From Nostoc spongiaeforme FACHB-130 (GTDB taxonomy: Bacteria; Cyanobacteriota; Cyanobacteriia; Cyanobacteriales; Nostocaceae), in NCBI RefSeq assembly GCF_014698475.1, contig NZ_JACJTB010000005.1, positions 62,001-126,000 of the forward strand: a DNA stretch of 64,000 nucleotides, written 5' to 3'. The notes below the pieces were generated by a model. The model saw only the letters and a program-made list of their open reading frames with translations. It made no database searches and had not been told where the DNA came from. The position numbers and the translations under genes were made by a program. Below, one piece after another: positions 54,044 to 62,221 of the stretch. How positions within the stretch are numbered: the stretch's first letter is position 1; every line of letters starts with the position of its first letter.

Positions 54044-55003
54044 CTAGGTATCAAAAAAATTATGGTCTTGATCAGAGTTTTCTGGTTGTATGAGTTCAAA
54101 GTTTTGGTGAGTGGGAATTAACCCTAGCTGCATTTGCAAAGCCTCATCATATCTGGCATGTTCCCAATTTCTGGCTAATTTAACTTGTTCTGGATTCAAG
54201 TTTTGAGCATCTCTGAGATCAGCGTTTTGCAAATCTGCCCCCTGAAAATTGGCTTGGTCAAGATTAGTCGGGCTGAGGTCAGCACCTTGAAAATTAGCAT
54301 ATTTGAGATTAGCTCCTTGCAGATTGGCATAACTTAAATCAGCTTCTTGCAGGTTGGCATAACTTAAATCAGCACCTTGCAGATTGGCGCTCCAGAGGTA
54401 GGCTAATTGAAAATTGGCATGACTTAAGTAAGCATTCTGAAAATTTGTATAGCTGAGGTTAGTACTTTGTCCTTGAAGATTGGCATTTCTTAAATTTGCT
54501 CCCTCAAGGTTGGCGTATCTTAAATCAGCTTGTTGCAGATTGGCATTGCGTAAATCAATTGCTTGCAAACAAGCATTTTTTAGGTTACTACCTTCGAGAT
54601 TCGCATCTCGCAAATCTGCACCTTTTAAATTAATCCCAGCTAAATAGGCTTTTTCCGCAGTCAGTCCGGCCAAGCTAATACCATCATTGTTCAAGTCTTG
54701 TAGGGCTTGGATTCTACCCCCACTGGCTCTTTGTCCATAGGCTGAGTTAATCACGCGCCAGGCTTCGTAATGTTCTTGCTTTTTTCGAGAAGGAGTTTCT
54801 CGGAAATAAAGAATCACCGCCGCTAAAATACTCAAATCTTGCAGAGTGCTGATGAACTTAGAACTCATCAATAATTCCACAATACTTTTAAATGGAGGCT
54901 TATCTTCAAAAAATCGAATCACCACTATTGACAACACAAATATCAGAGCAAAAATAATCCACTCTTGAAAGTCTTGTATCCATTTACGTAAACGTTCACG
55001 CAT
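54044..55003 (-). CDS. Membrane-anchored pentapeptide-repeat protein
   Basis: 319 residues. Two hydrophobic segments at the N-terminus (about 13-30 WIIFALIFVLSIVVIRFF and about 50-68) anchor it. A short linker (ASGGRIQALQDLNNDGISLA) leads into about 30 pentapeptide units (ADLRDANLEGSNLKNACLQA and on), which should build a long quadrilateral beta-helix; the repeat ends near residue 275, and a polar tail follows. It is transcribed divergently from sodC with a 71-base gap. The role of cyanobacterial membrane pentapeptide proteins is unknown; gyrase-protection activity is known only for distant relatives. Confidence 0.92.
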   Translation of the reverse strand: MRERLRKWIQDFQEWIIFALIFVLSIVVIRFFEDKPPFKSIVELLMSSKFISTLQDLSILAAVILYFRETPSRKKQEHYEAWRVINSAYGQRASGGRIQALQDLNNDGISLAGLTAEKAYLAGINLKGADLRDANLEGSNLKNACLQAIDLRNANLQQADLRYANLEGANLRNANLQGQSTNLSYTNFQNAYLSHANFQLAYLWSANLQGADLSYANLQEADLSYANLQGANLKYANFQGADLSPTNLDQANFQGADLQNADLRDAQNLNPEQVKLARNWEHARYDEALQMQLGLIPTHQNFELIQPENSDQDHNFFDT

Positions 55004-55074
55004 TTTTACTTCCTCTTGTGGTCAAGATATTGAAGAACAAAACCAGTGTTGATTGAGTTTTGAGAATTTGAATT

Positions 55075-55644
55075 ATGAAATTTATCTCTTACATTGTTAT
55101 TGCCTGTCTAGTATTACTAACAGCTTGTGCTTCTCCTTCCAATGGGGCTGGGGTACCGCTAAAAGCTCAAGCCCAAATTACTGGCCCTGGGATTACAGGG
55201 ACGCTGAAAGCCGTACAAAATACCGAACTTCAGTCTGTTTGGGTGGCTGTGGAAATTAAAGGTGATCCCAAAATCTTGACTCCGGGATTACATGGCGTTC
55301 ACATTCATGAAAAAGGCGCTTGTGAAACAGGTACCGAAAAGCCTTTTAGTTCTGCTGGTGGACACTTCGACCCAGGGCCTTTTGGTTCATCCACTCCGGT
55401 GGAAAAAAATCATCCTTATCATTTAGGTGATTTACCCAATATTAAAATTAATCCCTTGGGTCAAGGTCGTTTAGAAGCATTTATTAGCAGTGTGACTCTT
55501 GGCGATAGTCCCATCAGCTTATTTGATGGTGATGGTAGTGCGGTTATTATCCATAAACTCCAGGATCAAAAGAAATCTGGTGGTACAGCCGATGAAGCTG
55601 GTGGTGGTCGTTTAGCTTGTGGTGCGATCGCCAAGGCAAGTTAG
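55075..55644 (+). CDS. sodC: Cu/Zn superoxide dismutase, lipoprotein
   Basis: Detoxifies superoxide in the periplasm. 189 residues with a lipoprotein signal ending LLTAC (Cys18). The metal ligands are in place: GVHIHEKGAC (His76, His78), GGHFDPG (His97), NHPYHLGDLP (His113, His116, Asp119) and VIIHKLQ (His160), with Cys83 and Cys182 for the disulfide. The sequence DGDGSAVIIHKLQDQ and GGGRLACG is typical. Shortening between His113 and His116 is noticeable compared with the eukaryotic enzyme, but common in bacterial forms. Cu/Zn enzymes are less usual than Fe/Mn types in cyanobacteria. A terminator hairpin follows at 55655-55686. Confidence 0.95.
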   Translation: MKFISYIVIACLVLLTACASPSNGAGVPLKAQAQITGPGITGTLKAVQNTELQSVWVAVEIKGDPKILTPGLHGVHIHEKGACETGTEKPFSSAGGHFDPGPFGSSTPVEKNHPYHLGDLPNIKINPLGQGRLEAFISSVTLGDSPISLFDGDGSAVIIHKLQDQKKSGGTADEAGGGRLACGAIAKAS

Positions 55645-55654
55645 TGTAAATTCC

Positions 55655-55686
55655 AGTAGGGAAAATCATCTTTGATTCTCCCTACT
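55655..55686 (+). terminator. Hairpin after sodC
   Basis: AGTAGGGA (55655-55662) pairs with TCCCTACT (55679-55686), and inner AATCA with TGATT, starting eleven bases after the stop codon. The following U-run is weak. Confidence 0.7.
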
Positions 55687-55846
55687 TCTAGAGATTTAAT
55701 GATTTTTGTTCCAGTTCTGATACAGAATATCGCAACTTGAAGTTATCAACCTACAATTACTTTTAAATGTGTATGGTTACACTCACGCCAAAGTTTTGTA
55801 CTGTAACGTAGTTGACATACCATAAAAATCCAACTTTCGTAAGACT

Positions 55847-57973
55847 ATGTTTGCAGGGGCGAAAAAATTATTCACACAGCCAGTCATCGTTACTAGCGTC
55901 CTAGTTACACTAGTTTTGGTTGGAGTTCAAAGACTCAGATTATTAGAATACTTTGAACTCAAGGTGTTTGACCAAATGATGCAAAGGCGTGCAGATTTAC
56001 CCCCTGACCCCCGCCTGTTGATTGTGGGATTTACAGAAGAAGATATCCAACAACTCAAGCATGGCACCCCCACAGATGAAGAACTAGACAGGCTGTTAGG
56101 CAAATTAGAAAGTAACCAAGCCAGTGTTATTGCTTTAGACTTCTTTCGAGATGTACCGATCAACCCTGGTCATACCCAACTAATTAACCGCCTGCAAACA
56201 AGCAATACAATTATTCCGATTTGTAGCACGACAACACCCCCGCCACCAGGACTAGATCCCAATAATGTCGGATTTGCCGATTTGCCAGAAGATCCTGATG
56301 CAGTCATTCGTCGCGCCCTGCTATTTGTCAGCCCAGATCCAAAAGTACCTTGTCAAAGCCAACAGTCTCTAGCAGTGTTAGCCGCACTAAAATATCTCAC
56401 CGACACAGCTAAAATCCAACCAGAAATTAGCCAAACAGACGAGGGGTTACAGTTAAAGCTGGGAAAAACCCTGTTTCATCGTCTACCATCAGATGCAGGC
56501 GGTTATGTAGCCGCAGATAATGGCGGCTTTCAAATCTTACTCAACTACCGTGCCTTTCATAATATTGCCCGCACAGTCAGTTTTATAGACGTACTCAACA
56601 ATAAAGTTAATCCTGATTGGGTCAAGGGCAAAATCGTTTTAATTGGAGCCACAGCACCCAGTAAACAGGATATCCGGAATACTCCTTATGCTGCTGGTAA
56701 ACAAGACAACACGGGCAAAATGCCTGGAATCGTTATTCATGCCCATATTGTCAGTGAAATTCTCAGTGCAGTTCTTGATCAAAGACGCATATTTTGGTAT
56801 TTCCCGGAATGGGGAGAATTCATTTGGCTGTGGGGTTGGACTGTCATCGGTTCATTAATTGGATGGAAAATTAAACATCCCATGCTTTTGGGCTTATCTG
56901 GTGGCGGTGCTTTGGTTGGCTTGGTAGGTGGTGGCTTTATTATCTTTACTCAAGCTGGATGGGTACCAATAGCACAGCCTGTCTTGGGATTAATAGCTGC
57001 TGCTGGCAGTGTAGTTGTTTACACTGCATATTATGAAAAACTACAGCGAGATAAAATTGCCCATCAAATTCAAGAACAAGAAAAAACTATAGACCTTTTA
57101 AAATCTTTATTAAGAGAAGGTAGTAATACTGGTAACGAAGCTAATTCACCAGTTGATAGCCAGCCCCAAAGGGATCAATTGCTGAACCACCGTTACAAAG
57201 TAAGCAGTGTACTGGGTTCAGGGGGTTTTGGTTATACTTACTTAGCCGATGATACTAAGCGCCCTGGTTCGCCAAAATGTGTTGTCAAACATTTACAACC
57301 TGCTCAGAAAGACCCCAGATTTTTGGAAGTTGCGAGGCGTTTATTTAAAGCAGAGGCAGAAATTTTAGAGATTTTGGGTCAGCACAAACGTATTCCCCAA
57401 CTATTAGCTTATTTTGAAGAAAATCAACAATTTTATCTTGTACAGGAATATGTCAAAGGACATTGCTTACAAGATGAGTTGGTTATTGGTAAGCGTTTTG
57501 AGGAAGCTGAGGTAATTAAAATCTTAAGGGATGTGTTGAAGGTACTAATATTTGTTCATGATCATAATGTCATTCATCGAGATATTAAACCGAGCAATTT
57601 GATGCGACGGGAAACCGACGATAGGATAGTATTGATTGACTTTGGCGCAGTTAAACAAATTCAACCACAGCAAGAAGAAGAAAGTTTAACAGTGGCTGTG
57701 GGTACTTTGGGTTATGCAGCGCCTGAACAACTTATGGGTCAGCCCAGGTTGAACAGTGATATTCATGCCTTGGGTATGATTGGAATTCAAGCTTTAACTG
57801 GAAAAGTTGCTAAAGAAATTGAACGTGACCCCCAGACGACTGTACTAACTTGGCGCGATAAAGCACAAGTTTCTGATGGTTTAGCTGCGATATTAGACAA
57901 GATGACTTATTTTGACTATCTCAGAAGATATCAAACTGCTAAAGAAGTTCTTGAGGATTTGGATAAGCTCTAG
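55847..57973 (+). CDS. CHASE2-domain Ser/Thr protein kinase
   Basis: 708 residues. An N-terminal membrane helix (about 13-27) precedes a CHASE2 extracellular sensor (ELKVFDQMMQRRADLPPDPR, VIALDFFRDVPINP, KGKIVLIGATAPSKQDIRNT), three more membrane helices (about 320-395) and a cytoplasmic Hanks-type kinase (about 450-708). The kinase has a Gly-rich loop GSGGFGYTY, Lys in CVVKHLQ, HRDIKPSN and DFGAVK with all catalytic residues, so it should be active. CHASE2 kinases are typical of cyanobacteria and sense an extracytoplasmic cue. Position 2 kb after the FHA/redox pair makes it a candidate source of the phosphothreonine, by proximity only. Confidence 0.95.
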   Translation: MFAGAKKLFTQPVIVTSVLVTLVLVGVQRLRLLEYFELKVFDQMMQRRADLPPDPRLLIVGFTEEDIQQLKHGTPTDEELDRLLGKLESNQASVIALDFFRDVPINPGHTQLINRLQTSNTIIPICSTTTPPPPGLDPNNVGFADLPEDPDAVIRRALLFVSPDPKVPCQSQQSLAVLAALKYLTDTAKIQPEISQTDEGLQLKLGKTLFHRLPSDAGGYVAADNGGFQILLNYRAFHNIARTVSFIDVLNNKVNPDWVKGKIVLIGATAPSKQDIRNTPYAAGKQDNTGKMPGIVIHAHIVSEILSAVLDQRRIFWYFPEWGEFIWLWGWTVIGSLIGWKIKHPMLLGLSGGGALVGLVGGGFIIFTQAGWVPIAQPVLGLIAAAGSVVVYTAYYEKLQRDKIAHQIQEQEKTIDLLKSLLREGSNTGNEANSPVDSQPQRDQLLNHRYKVSSVLGSGGFGYTYLADDTKRPGSPKCVVKHLQPAQKDPRFLEVARRLFKAEAEILEILGQHKRIPQLLAYFEENQQFYLVQEYVKGHCLQDELVIGKRFEEAEVIKILRDVLKVLIFVHDHNVIHRDIKPSNLMRRETDDRIVLIDFGAVKQIQPQQEEESLTVAVGTLGYAAPEQLMGQPRLNSDIHALGMIGIQALTGKVAKEIERDPQTTVLTWRDKAQVSDGLAAILDKMTYFDYLRRYQTAKEVLEDLDKL

Positions 57974-58692
57974 AGTTGGATGAGGTTACAGGTGATAGTG
58001 TGATCCCATTCCACTTGAAAAATTATACATATCGGCAAGCCGCGCCTCGACTCCCTTCTCCGCAGGAGAAGGGTTAATTTTGCCTTTTTGTACTAGCTCA
58101 AGTTTTCAGAAATTTCAATTCTGCTGAAATTAGAATTAGAAGTTAGGGAGTATGAAGCACTTTCATATTTGGTTATAAAACTTGTCTTGTACTTCATATA
58201 AAGGAAAACTACTTTATCTGATATTTGCTATTTACCAAAAAATCTTTCTACTACACTGACTTCTCTACTTAATATTTACTTTATGAATAGGCTCTCACTA
58301 AGAGATTAAAATTTTTTCTTAATTATGTAAAGGGCGATCGCCACAGTTATCTACTGTATTATATATATCCTTGATAATGTAAAATTCGGCCATAGATATT
58401 ACTGTACTACCTAAAGTATGATTGTATGCAAACATCTGATATCTGCTGCAAAATAGATACTTTTATCGATCATGATTGCTACTATACCCGGTAAGTACTA
58501 ACACAGAAGTCAAGAACAAATAACTTTGGGAGAATTAGAAGCAATCACAGTTTCTAATTTCAAACCCTGAATAAGATATCAAAATTCATCTAGCTGAGAA
58601 TGTTTACAGCAAGGTCAATCAATTCTTATTTAGTTAATGACTTGCATCCAAGTTTGGCTGTACACCCTCCTTAAGTCAAATCGAGCTAATTT
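57974..58692. other. Gene-free stretch
   Basis: 719 bases. It contains the terminator hairpin at 58053-58073 and a HIP1-like site near 58334; the rest is AT-rich, with stops in all frames and no clear structure. Confidence 0.6.
58053..58078 (+). terminator. Terminator of the CHASE2 kinase gene
   Basis: CCCTTCTCC (58053-58061), GCA loop, GGAGAAGGG (58065-58073), then TTAATTTT. It is about 80 bases after the stop codon. Confidence 0.75.
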
Positions 58693-59388
58693 ATGAAGCA
58701 CAGATTCCTCACGGCTACAGCACTAATGACAATAACATTGTTCATACCTTTAGGTAAAATTAAACCTGTAATGGCTGAACAAAGTTATACCAGCAGCCTA
58801 AGTCAACTATCTGAACTGAGTTCTAGTCCTAATCAAAATCGCATTGGACAGCAATTATCTATGATGCTAGTAATTGCAGGTGGTGGAGTGTTTGGCTGGC
58901 TGGCGCTGAGAAATAAAAAGTCTGTTTTAAGTAAACTGTCTTTTCAGAAAATAAATTTAGATCAAACTTTTTCTCAAGAAAGCTCTATTTCCCAAGACAG
59001 AGAAGAAATACAAAACACTACAGAAACTACAGATATTGCTACATATATTAAACAAGCTTATAGTTATTTCAAACAAGGTGATAGCCAAAGAGCAATTGAA
59101 GAATTTAATCAGGCAATTGGTGTCAATCCCCAGAATGCTTATTTGTATGGTGAAAGAGCAAATTTCCGGCGCAAGAACCTTGGAGACAAACAAGGAGCGA
59201 TTGATGACTACAGTAAAGCCATTGGGATTCATCCCCAAAATGCTCTGTTCTATCTTTGGCGTAGTCAGGCTTATAATGACCTAGGTGAGCAGAAACAAGC
59301 TATGGAAGACTATAATATGGCCTTGCGCCTCGCTCCTGAAAATACGATGTATCACTCTTTTCAGAATGCTGCCAACTTCCGCGAATAG
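58693..59388 (+). CDS. Membrane-associated TPR protein
   Basis: 231 residues. A signal-type N-terminus (MKHRFLTATALMTITLFIPL) is followed by a second hydrophobic segment (about 56-74, MMLVIAGGGVFGWLALR) and, from about 113, three TPR units: TYIKQAYSYFKQGDSQRAIE, EFNQAIGVNPQNAYLYGERA, and DDYSKAIGIHPQNALFYLWR, plus a partial fourth. It probably sits at the membrane with its TPRs as a protein-binding scaffold. No catalytic motif. It is the nearest gene upstream of the TPS transporter, but the 939-base gap makes an operon unlikely. Confidence 0.88.
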   Translation: MKHRFLTATALMTITLFIPLGKIKPVMAEQSYTSSLSQLSELSSSPNQNRIGQQLSMMLVIAGGGVFGWLALRNKKSVLSKLSFQKINLDQTFSQESSISQDREEIQNTTETTDIATYIKQAYSYFKQGDSQRAIEEFNQAIGVNPQNAYLYGERANFRRKNLGDKQGAIDDYSKAIGIHPQNALFYLWRSQAYNDLGEQKQAMEDYNMALRLAPENTMYHSFQNAANFRE

Positions 59389-60327
59389 TTGTATTGATAA
59401 TTGCTGAATAAAAGTGCGATCGCTCTGTAAGTAAAATCTTATTATTTATTAGTTTTCTAAAATTGTTACCACCAAGGCATATAGTATAAATACTGCTGTT
59501 TTGTGGCTTTAAATGTCAAAGAACTGTAGTTTAAATTACTGAGTAAATTACAGGTAACAAGTGAGAGAGTGCCAGTTATTTCTATTCTGGGTTTTCTCAT
59601 ACCAATTCACAAAATTACTTATACAAATCACTTTCTCTACTTACTTTAGCGTCTTCGTAGGAGAATGGATTCGAGTTTCTGTTTACTGTGCTACCCTCAT
59701 GATTGGATTTTTTAGTTGGAAGTTCCTGAGAACCTGCACAGGCTGTTACAGAGCTTTACGAAGAGCGGGTTTTTTCCACTGACAACGCAAGATAATGCGC
59801 CAGATTTTTAGTCTTTTAAAATACCCAAAATACTTTGGATGCAGATTTTTTAATCTGAGATTTTAGCTAACTTAGTCTTATTTTTCAAGATGAGTAATTT
59901 ATTAGCGCATCAGGGAAATTAATAAAATAGAAAGATTACCTACGCAAATATACTGGTAAAATCAGTAGATAAATTCATCTGAAATAGTTTTTTGTGTTTA
60001 TTAGTCAGCGAAAAACAGTGAAAAACTTAAATATCTCTCAAAGATAGATATTGATATGTCTCAATTGGGGAGATGACTGCTACTAGCCGGACATTAACAA
60101 AGGCAAAGTCACCGAAGAGGCTCCAGGGAAGGGGACAGGGAGCAGCCCTTCCCTGGAGCGCAAAGCGAAGCATGGGTACGAAGCCCCACTCTGGAAGGGC
60201 GCTCTGACTGGGGCGGAGTTCAAGCTCCATCTCAGTCTTCCCCCTTACTCCCTGCTCCCATACCTCTTGTGACACAGCCGATGCTTCCACAAAAACATGC
60301 AACATATCCTATCTACATCTACCTACC
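59389..60327. other. Long gene-free stretch with a GC-rich hairpin
   Basis: 939 bases. The first 700 are AT-rich with no convincing gene (a 73-codon frame at 59561-59782 is not supported). The segment 60117-60250 is GC-rich and holds a 13-bp inverted repeat, CTCCAGGGAAGGG at 60121-60133 with CCCTTCCCTGGAG at 60146-60158, then Nostoc-type CT-rich repeats. Confidence 0.6.
60121..60158. repeat. GC-rich hairpin
   Basis: A perfect 13-bp stem (60121-60133 and 60146-60158) with a 12-base loop. It stands out from the AT-rich surroundings. Confidence 0.75.
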
Positions 60328-62121
60328 ATGTCCGTTGAATATTTTTTGAGTCTGAAAGATTATAGGCGATCGCTTAATCATCTGATCTTCCTTTTCTTGT
60401 TTCTTGGCAATTTATCTCCCAGTCTTGTGCAAGCGCAGACAGGAAATATTCATTTAGTAGCTCAAGCCAGACCAGATTTACCACCGCCAGAAAATTTACC
60501 AAGACCACAACTACCGCAACCAATTCCACCAGAGACTCCCAAATTACCACCACCAAAAGATTTATTCCGCACGCCCAACGAAACTACTCCACCACCAGAA
60601 ACAATCCCCAGTGGAATACAAGATACAATTCGCGTTGACCGTTTTGAAGTAATTGGTAGTACTGTATTTAGCAGCGCAGAATTGGCAGAAGCCACGCAAG
60701 AATTTACTGGTAAACCCATCACCTTTGCAGAATTGCTCAGAGCCAGTGACGCTATTACAAAACTCTATACCGATAAAGGTTACATTTCTTCAGGAGCATT
60801 TATCCCGGCTGATCAAACCTTTAAGGCCAGAGGTGGTGTCGTCAAAATTCAAGTGATTGAAGGTAGTGTGGAAAGTATAGAAGTTCGGGGACTCAAAAGA
60901 CTCAACCCAGATTATGTGCGGAGTCGCATTGCTGTAGCTACAGGCAAACCCTTAAACGTCAACAAGTTACTCCAAGCACTGCAACTATTACAACTTAACC
61001 CTTTAATTAAAAATATTTCGGCGGAGTTGGCGGCTGGTTCTCGTCCAGGGACTAGTGTAATTGATATTAGGGCATCTGAAAATACAACCTTCAGCGCCCA
61101 GGTGAATTTTAATAATAATCGAGTTCCGAGTATTGGCAGTTTTCAAAGGCAAATTCAATTTAACCAAGCCAATTTATTGGGATTAGGTGATGGACTTTCT
61201 GTTGCTTATGCCAACACCGATGGCAGTAATGATGTTGATTTCAGCTACACATTACCTGTTAATCCCTACAATGGGACTGTGCAGTTTCAATATAACTACA
61301 CCACTAGCAATGTCGTAGAAGAACCGTTTGATGTTTTAGATATTGAAGGTAGATCCCAAGATTTTGCCATTACATTTCGCCAACCAATTTTGCAAACTCC
61401 TACTACAGAATTTGCCTTGGGAATTACAGCCAATCGCCGTAACAGTGATGTTAGCTTAGAACCTTTGCCTGGGGAACGTATTCCCTTTCCTTCACCGGGT
61501 TCTGTGGATGGTCAAACTCGGCTTTCGGTGCTGCGATTTTTTCAAGATTGGACACAACGCAATAGTAGAGAAGTATTTGCAGCGCGATCGCAATTTAGTT
61601 TTGGGATAGATGCCTTTGATGTTACCAACAGTGGCGCACCACCAGATAGTAGATTTTTCTCTTGGCGGGGACAAGCCCAATGGGTACGCCTGTTAGCACC
61701 AGAAACCTTACTTTTATTGCGAGCTGATGCTCAATTAGCCGACAGAGCATTAGTACCCCTAGAACAGTTTGGTTTGGGTGGTCAACAAACAGTGCGGGGC
61801 TATCGCCAAGATTTACTCTTGACAGATAACGCTGTTTTTGTGTCGGCTGAATTACGTTATCCTATTCTCCGCGCCCCGCAATTAGGAGGTGTACTACAAT
61901 TAACGCCATTTATTGATTATGGTACTGCTTACAACAGTTCCAATCGTGCTGATCCTGATCCTAATAGCCTTGCTTCTGTTGGCTTGGGATTGCTATGGCA
62001 AAGCGATCGCATTAATGCTCGATTTGATTGGGGTATTCCTTTAATTGATGATAATTCCCGGAATAATACATTGCAGGAAAATGGTTTGTATTTTTCTTTA
62101 GTTTATACTCAACCATTTTAA
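60328..62121 (+). CDS. Two-partner secretion TpsB transporter (ShlB/FhaC/HecB family)
   Basis: 597-residue outer-membrane protein that exports a large TpsA partner. A signal peptide (YRRSLNHLIFLFLFLGNLSP, cut near VQAQ) is followed by a Pro-rich stretch, two POTRA domains (about 90-255: IRVDRFEVIGSTVFSSAELA, VKIQVIEGSVESIEVRGLKR) and a C-terminal 16-strand barrel. The loop L6 motif VRGY is present (QQTVRGYRQDLLLTDN), a critical residue for secretion. The barrel ends with an aromatic residue (YTQPF). No TpsA is in the window; the next gene is a TPR/CHAT protein. The start is an ATG just downstream of CT-rich repeats. Confidence 0.95.
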   Translation: MSVEYFLSLKDYRRSLNHLIFLFLFLGNLSPSLVQAQTGNIHLVAQARPDLPPPENLPRPQLPQPIPPETPKLPPPKDLFRTPNETTPPPETIPSGIQDTIRVDRFEVIGSTVFSSAELAEATQEFTGKPITFAELLRASDAITKLYTDKGYISSGAFIPADQTFKARGGVVKIQVIEGSVESIEVRGLKRLNPDYVRSRIAVATGKPLNVNKLLQALQLLQLNPLIKNISAELAAGSRPGTSVIDIRASENTTFSAQVNFNNNRVPSIGSFQRQIQFNQANLLGLGDGLSVAYANTDGSNDVDFSYTLPVNPYNGTVQFQYNYTTSNVVEEPFDVLDIEGRSQDFAITFRQPILQTPTTEFALGITANRRNSDVSLEPLPGERIPFPSPGSVDGQTRLSVLRFFQDWTQRNSREVFAARSQFSFGIDAFDVTNSGAPPDSRFFSWRGQAQWVRLLAPETLLLLRADAQLADRALVPLEQFGLGGQQTVRGYRQDLLLTDNAVFVSAELRYPILRAPQLGGVLQLTPFIDYGTAYNSSNRADPDPNSLASVGLGLLWQSDRINARFDWGIPLIDDNSRNNTLQENGLYFSLVYTQPF

Positions 62122-62221
62122 GAAGTTTGAAGTTTGAATCATAAAAAAGAGTTTTGAAATCAAAAAATAAACCTCCTTTATGTACTCACACAGAATTAAT
62201 TAAATACATGCTTTTTGTCAG

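Noticed and set aside
59561-59782. 73-codon frame beginning at GTG
   Set aside because: It is rich in Phe, Cys and Tyr, has no ribosome site, and its DNA looks like the surrounding non-coding sequence.
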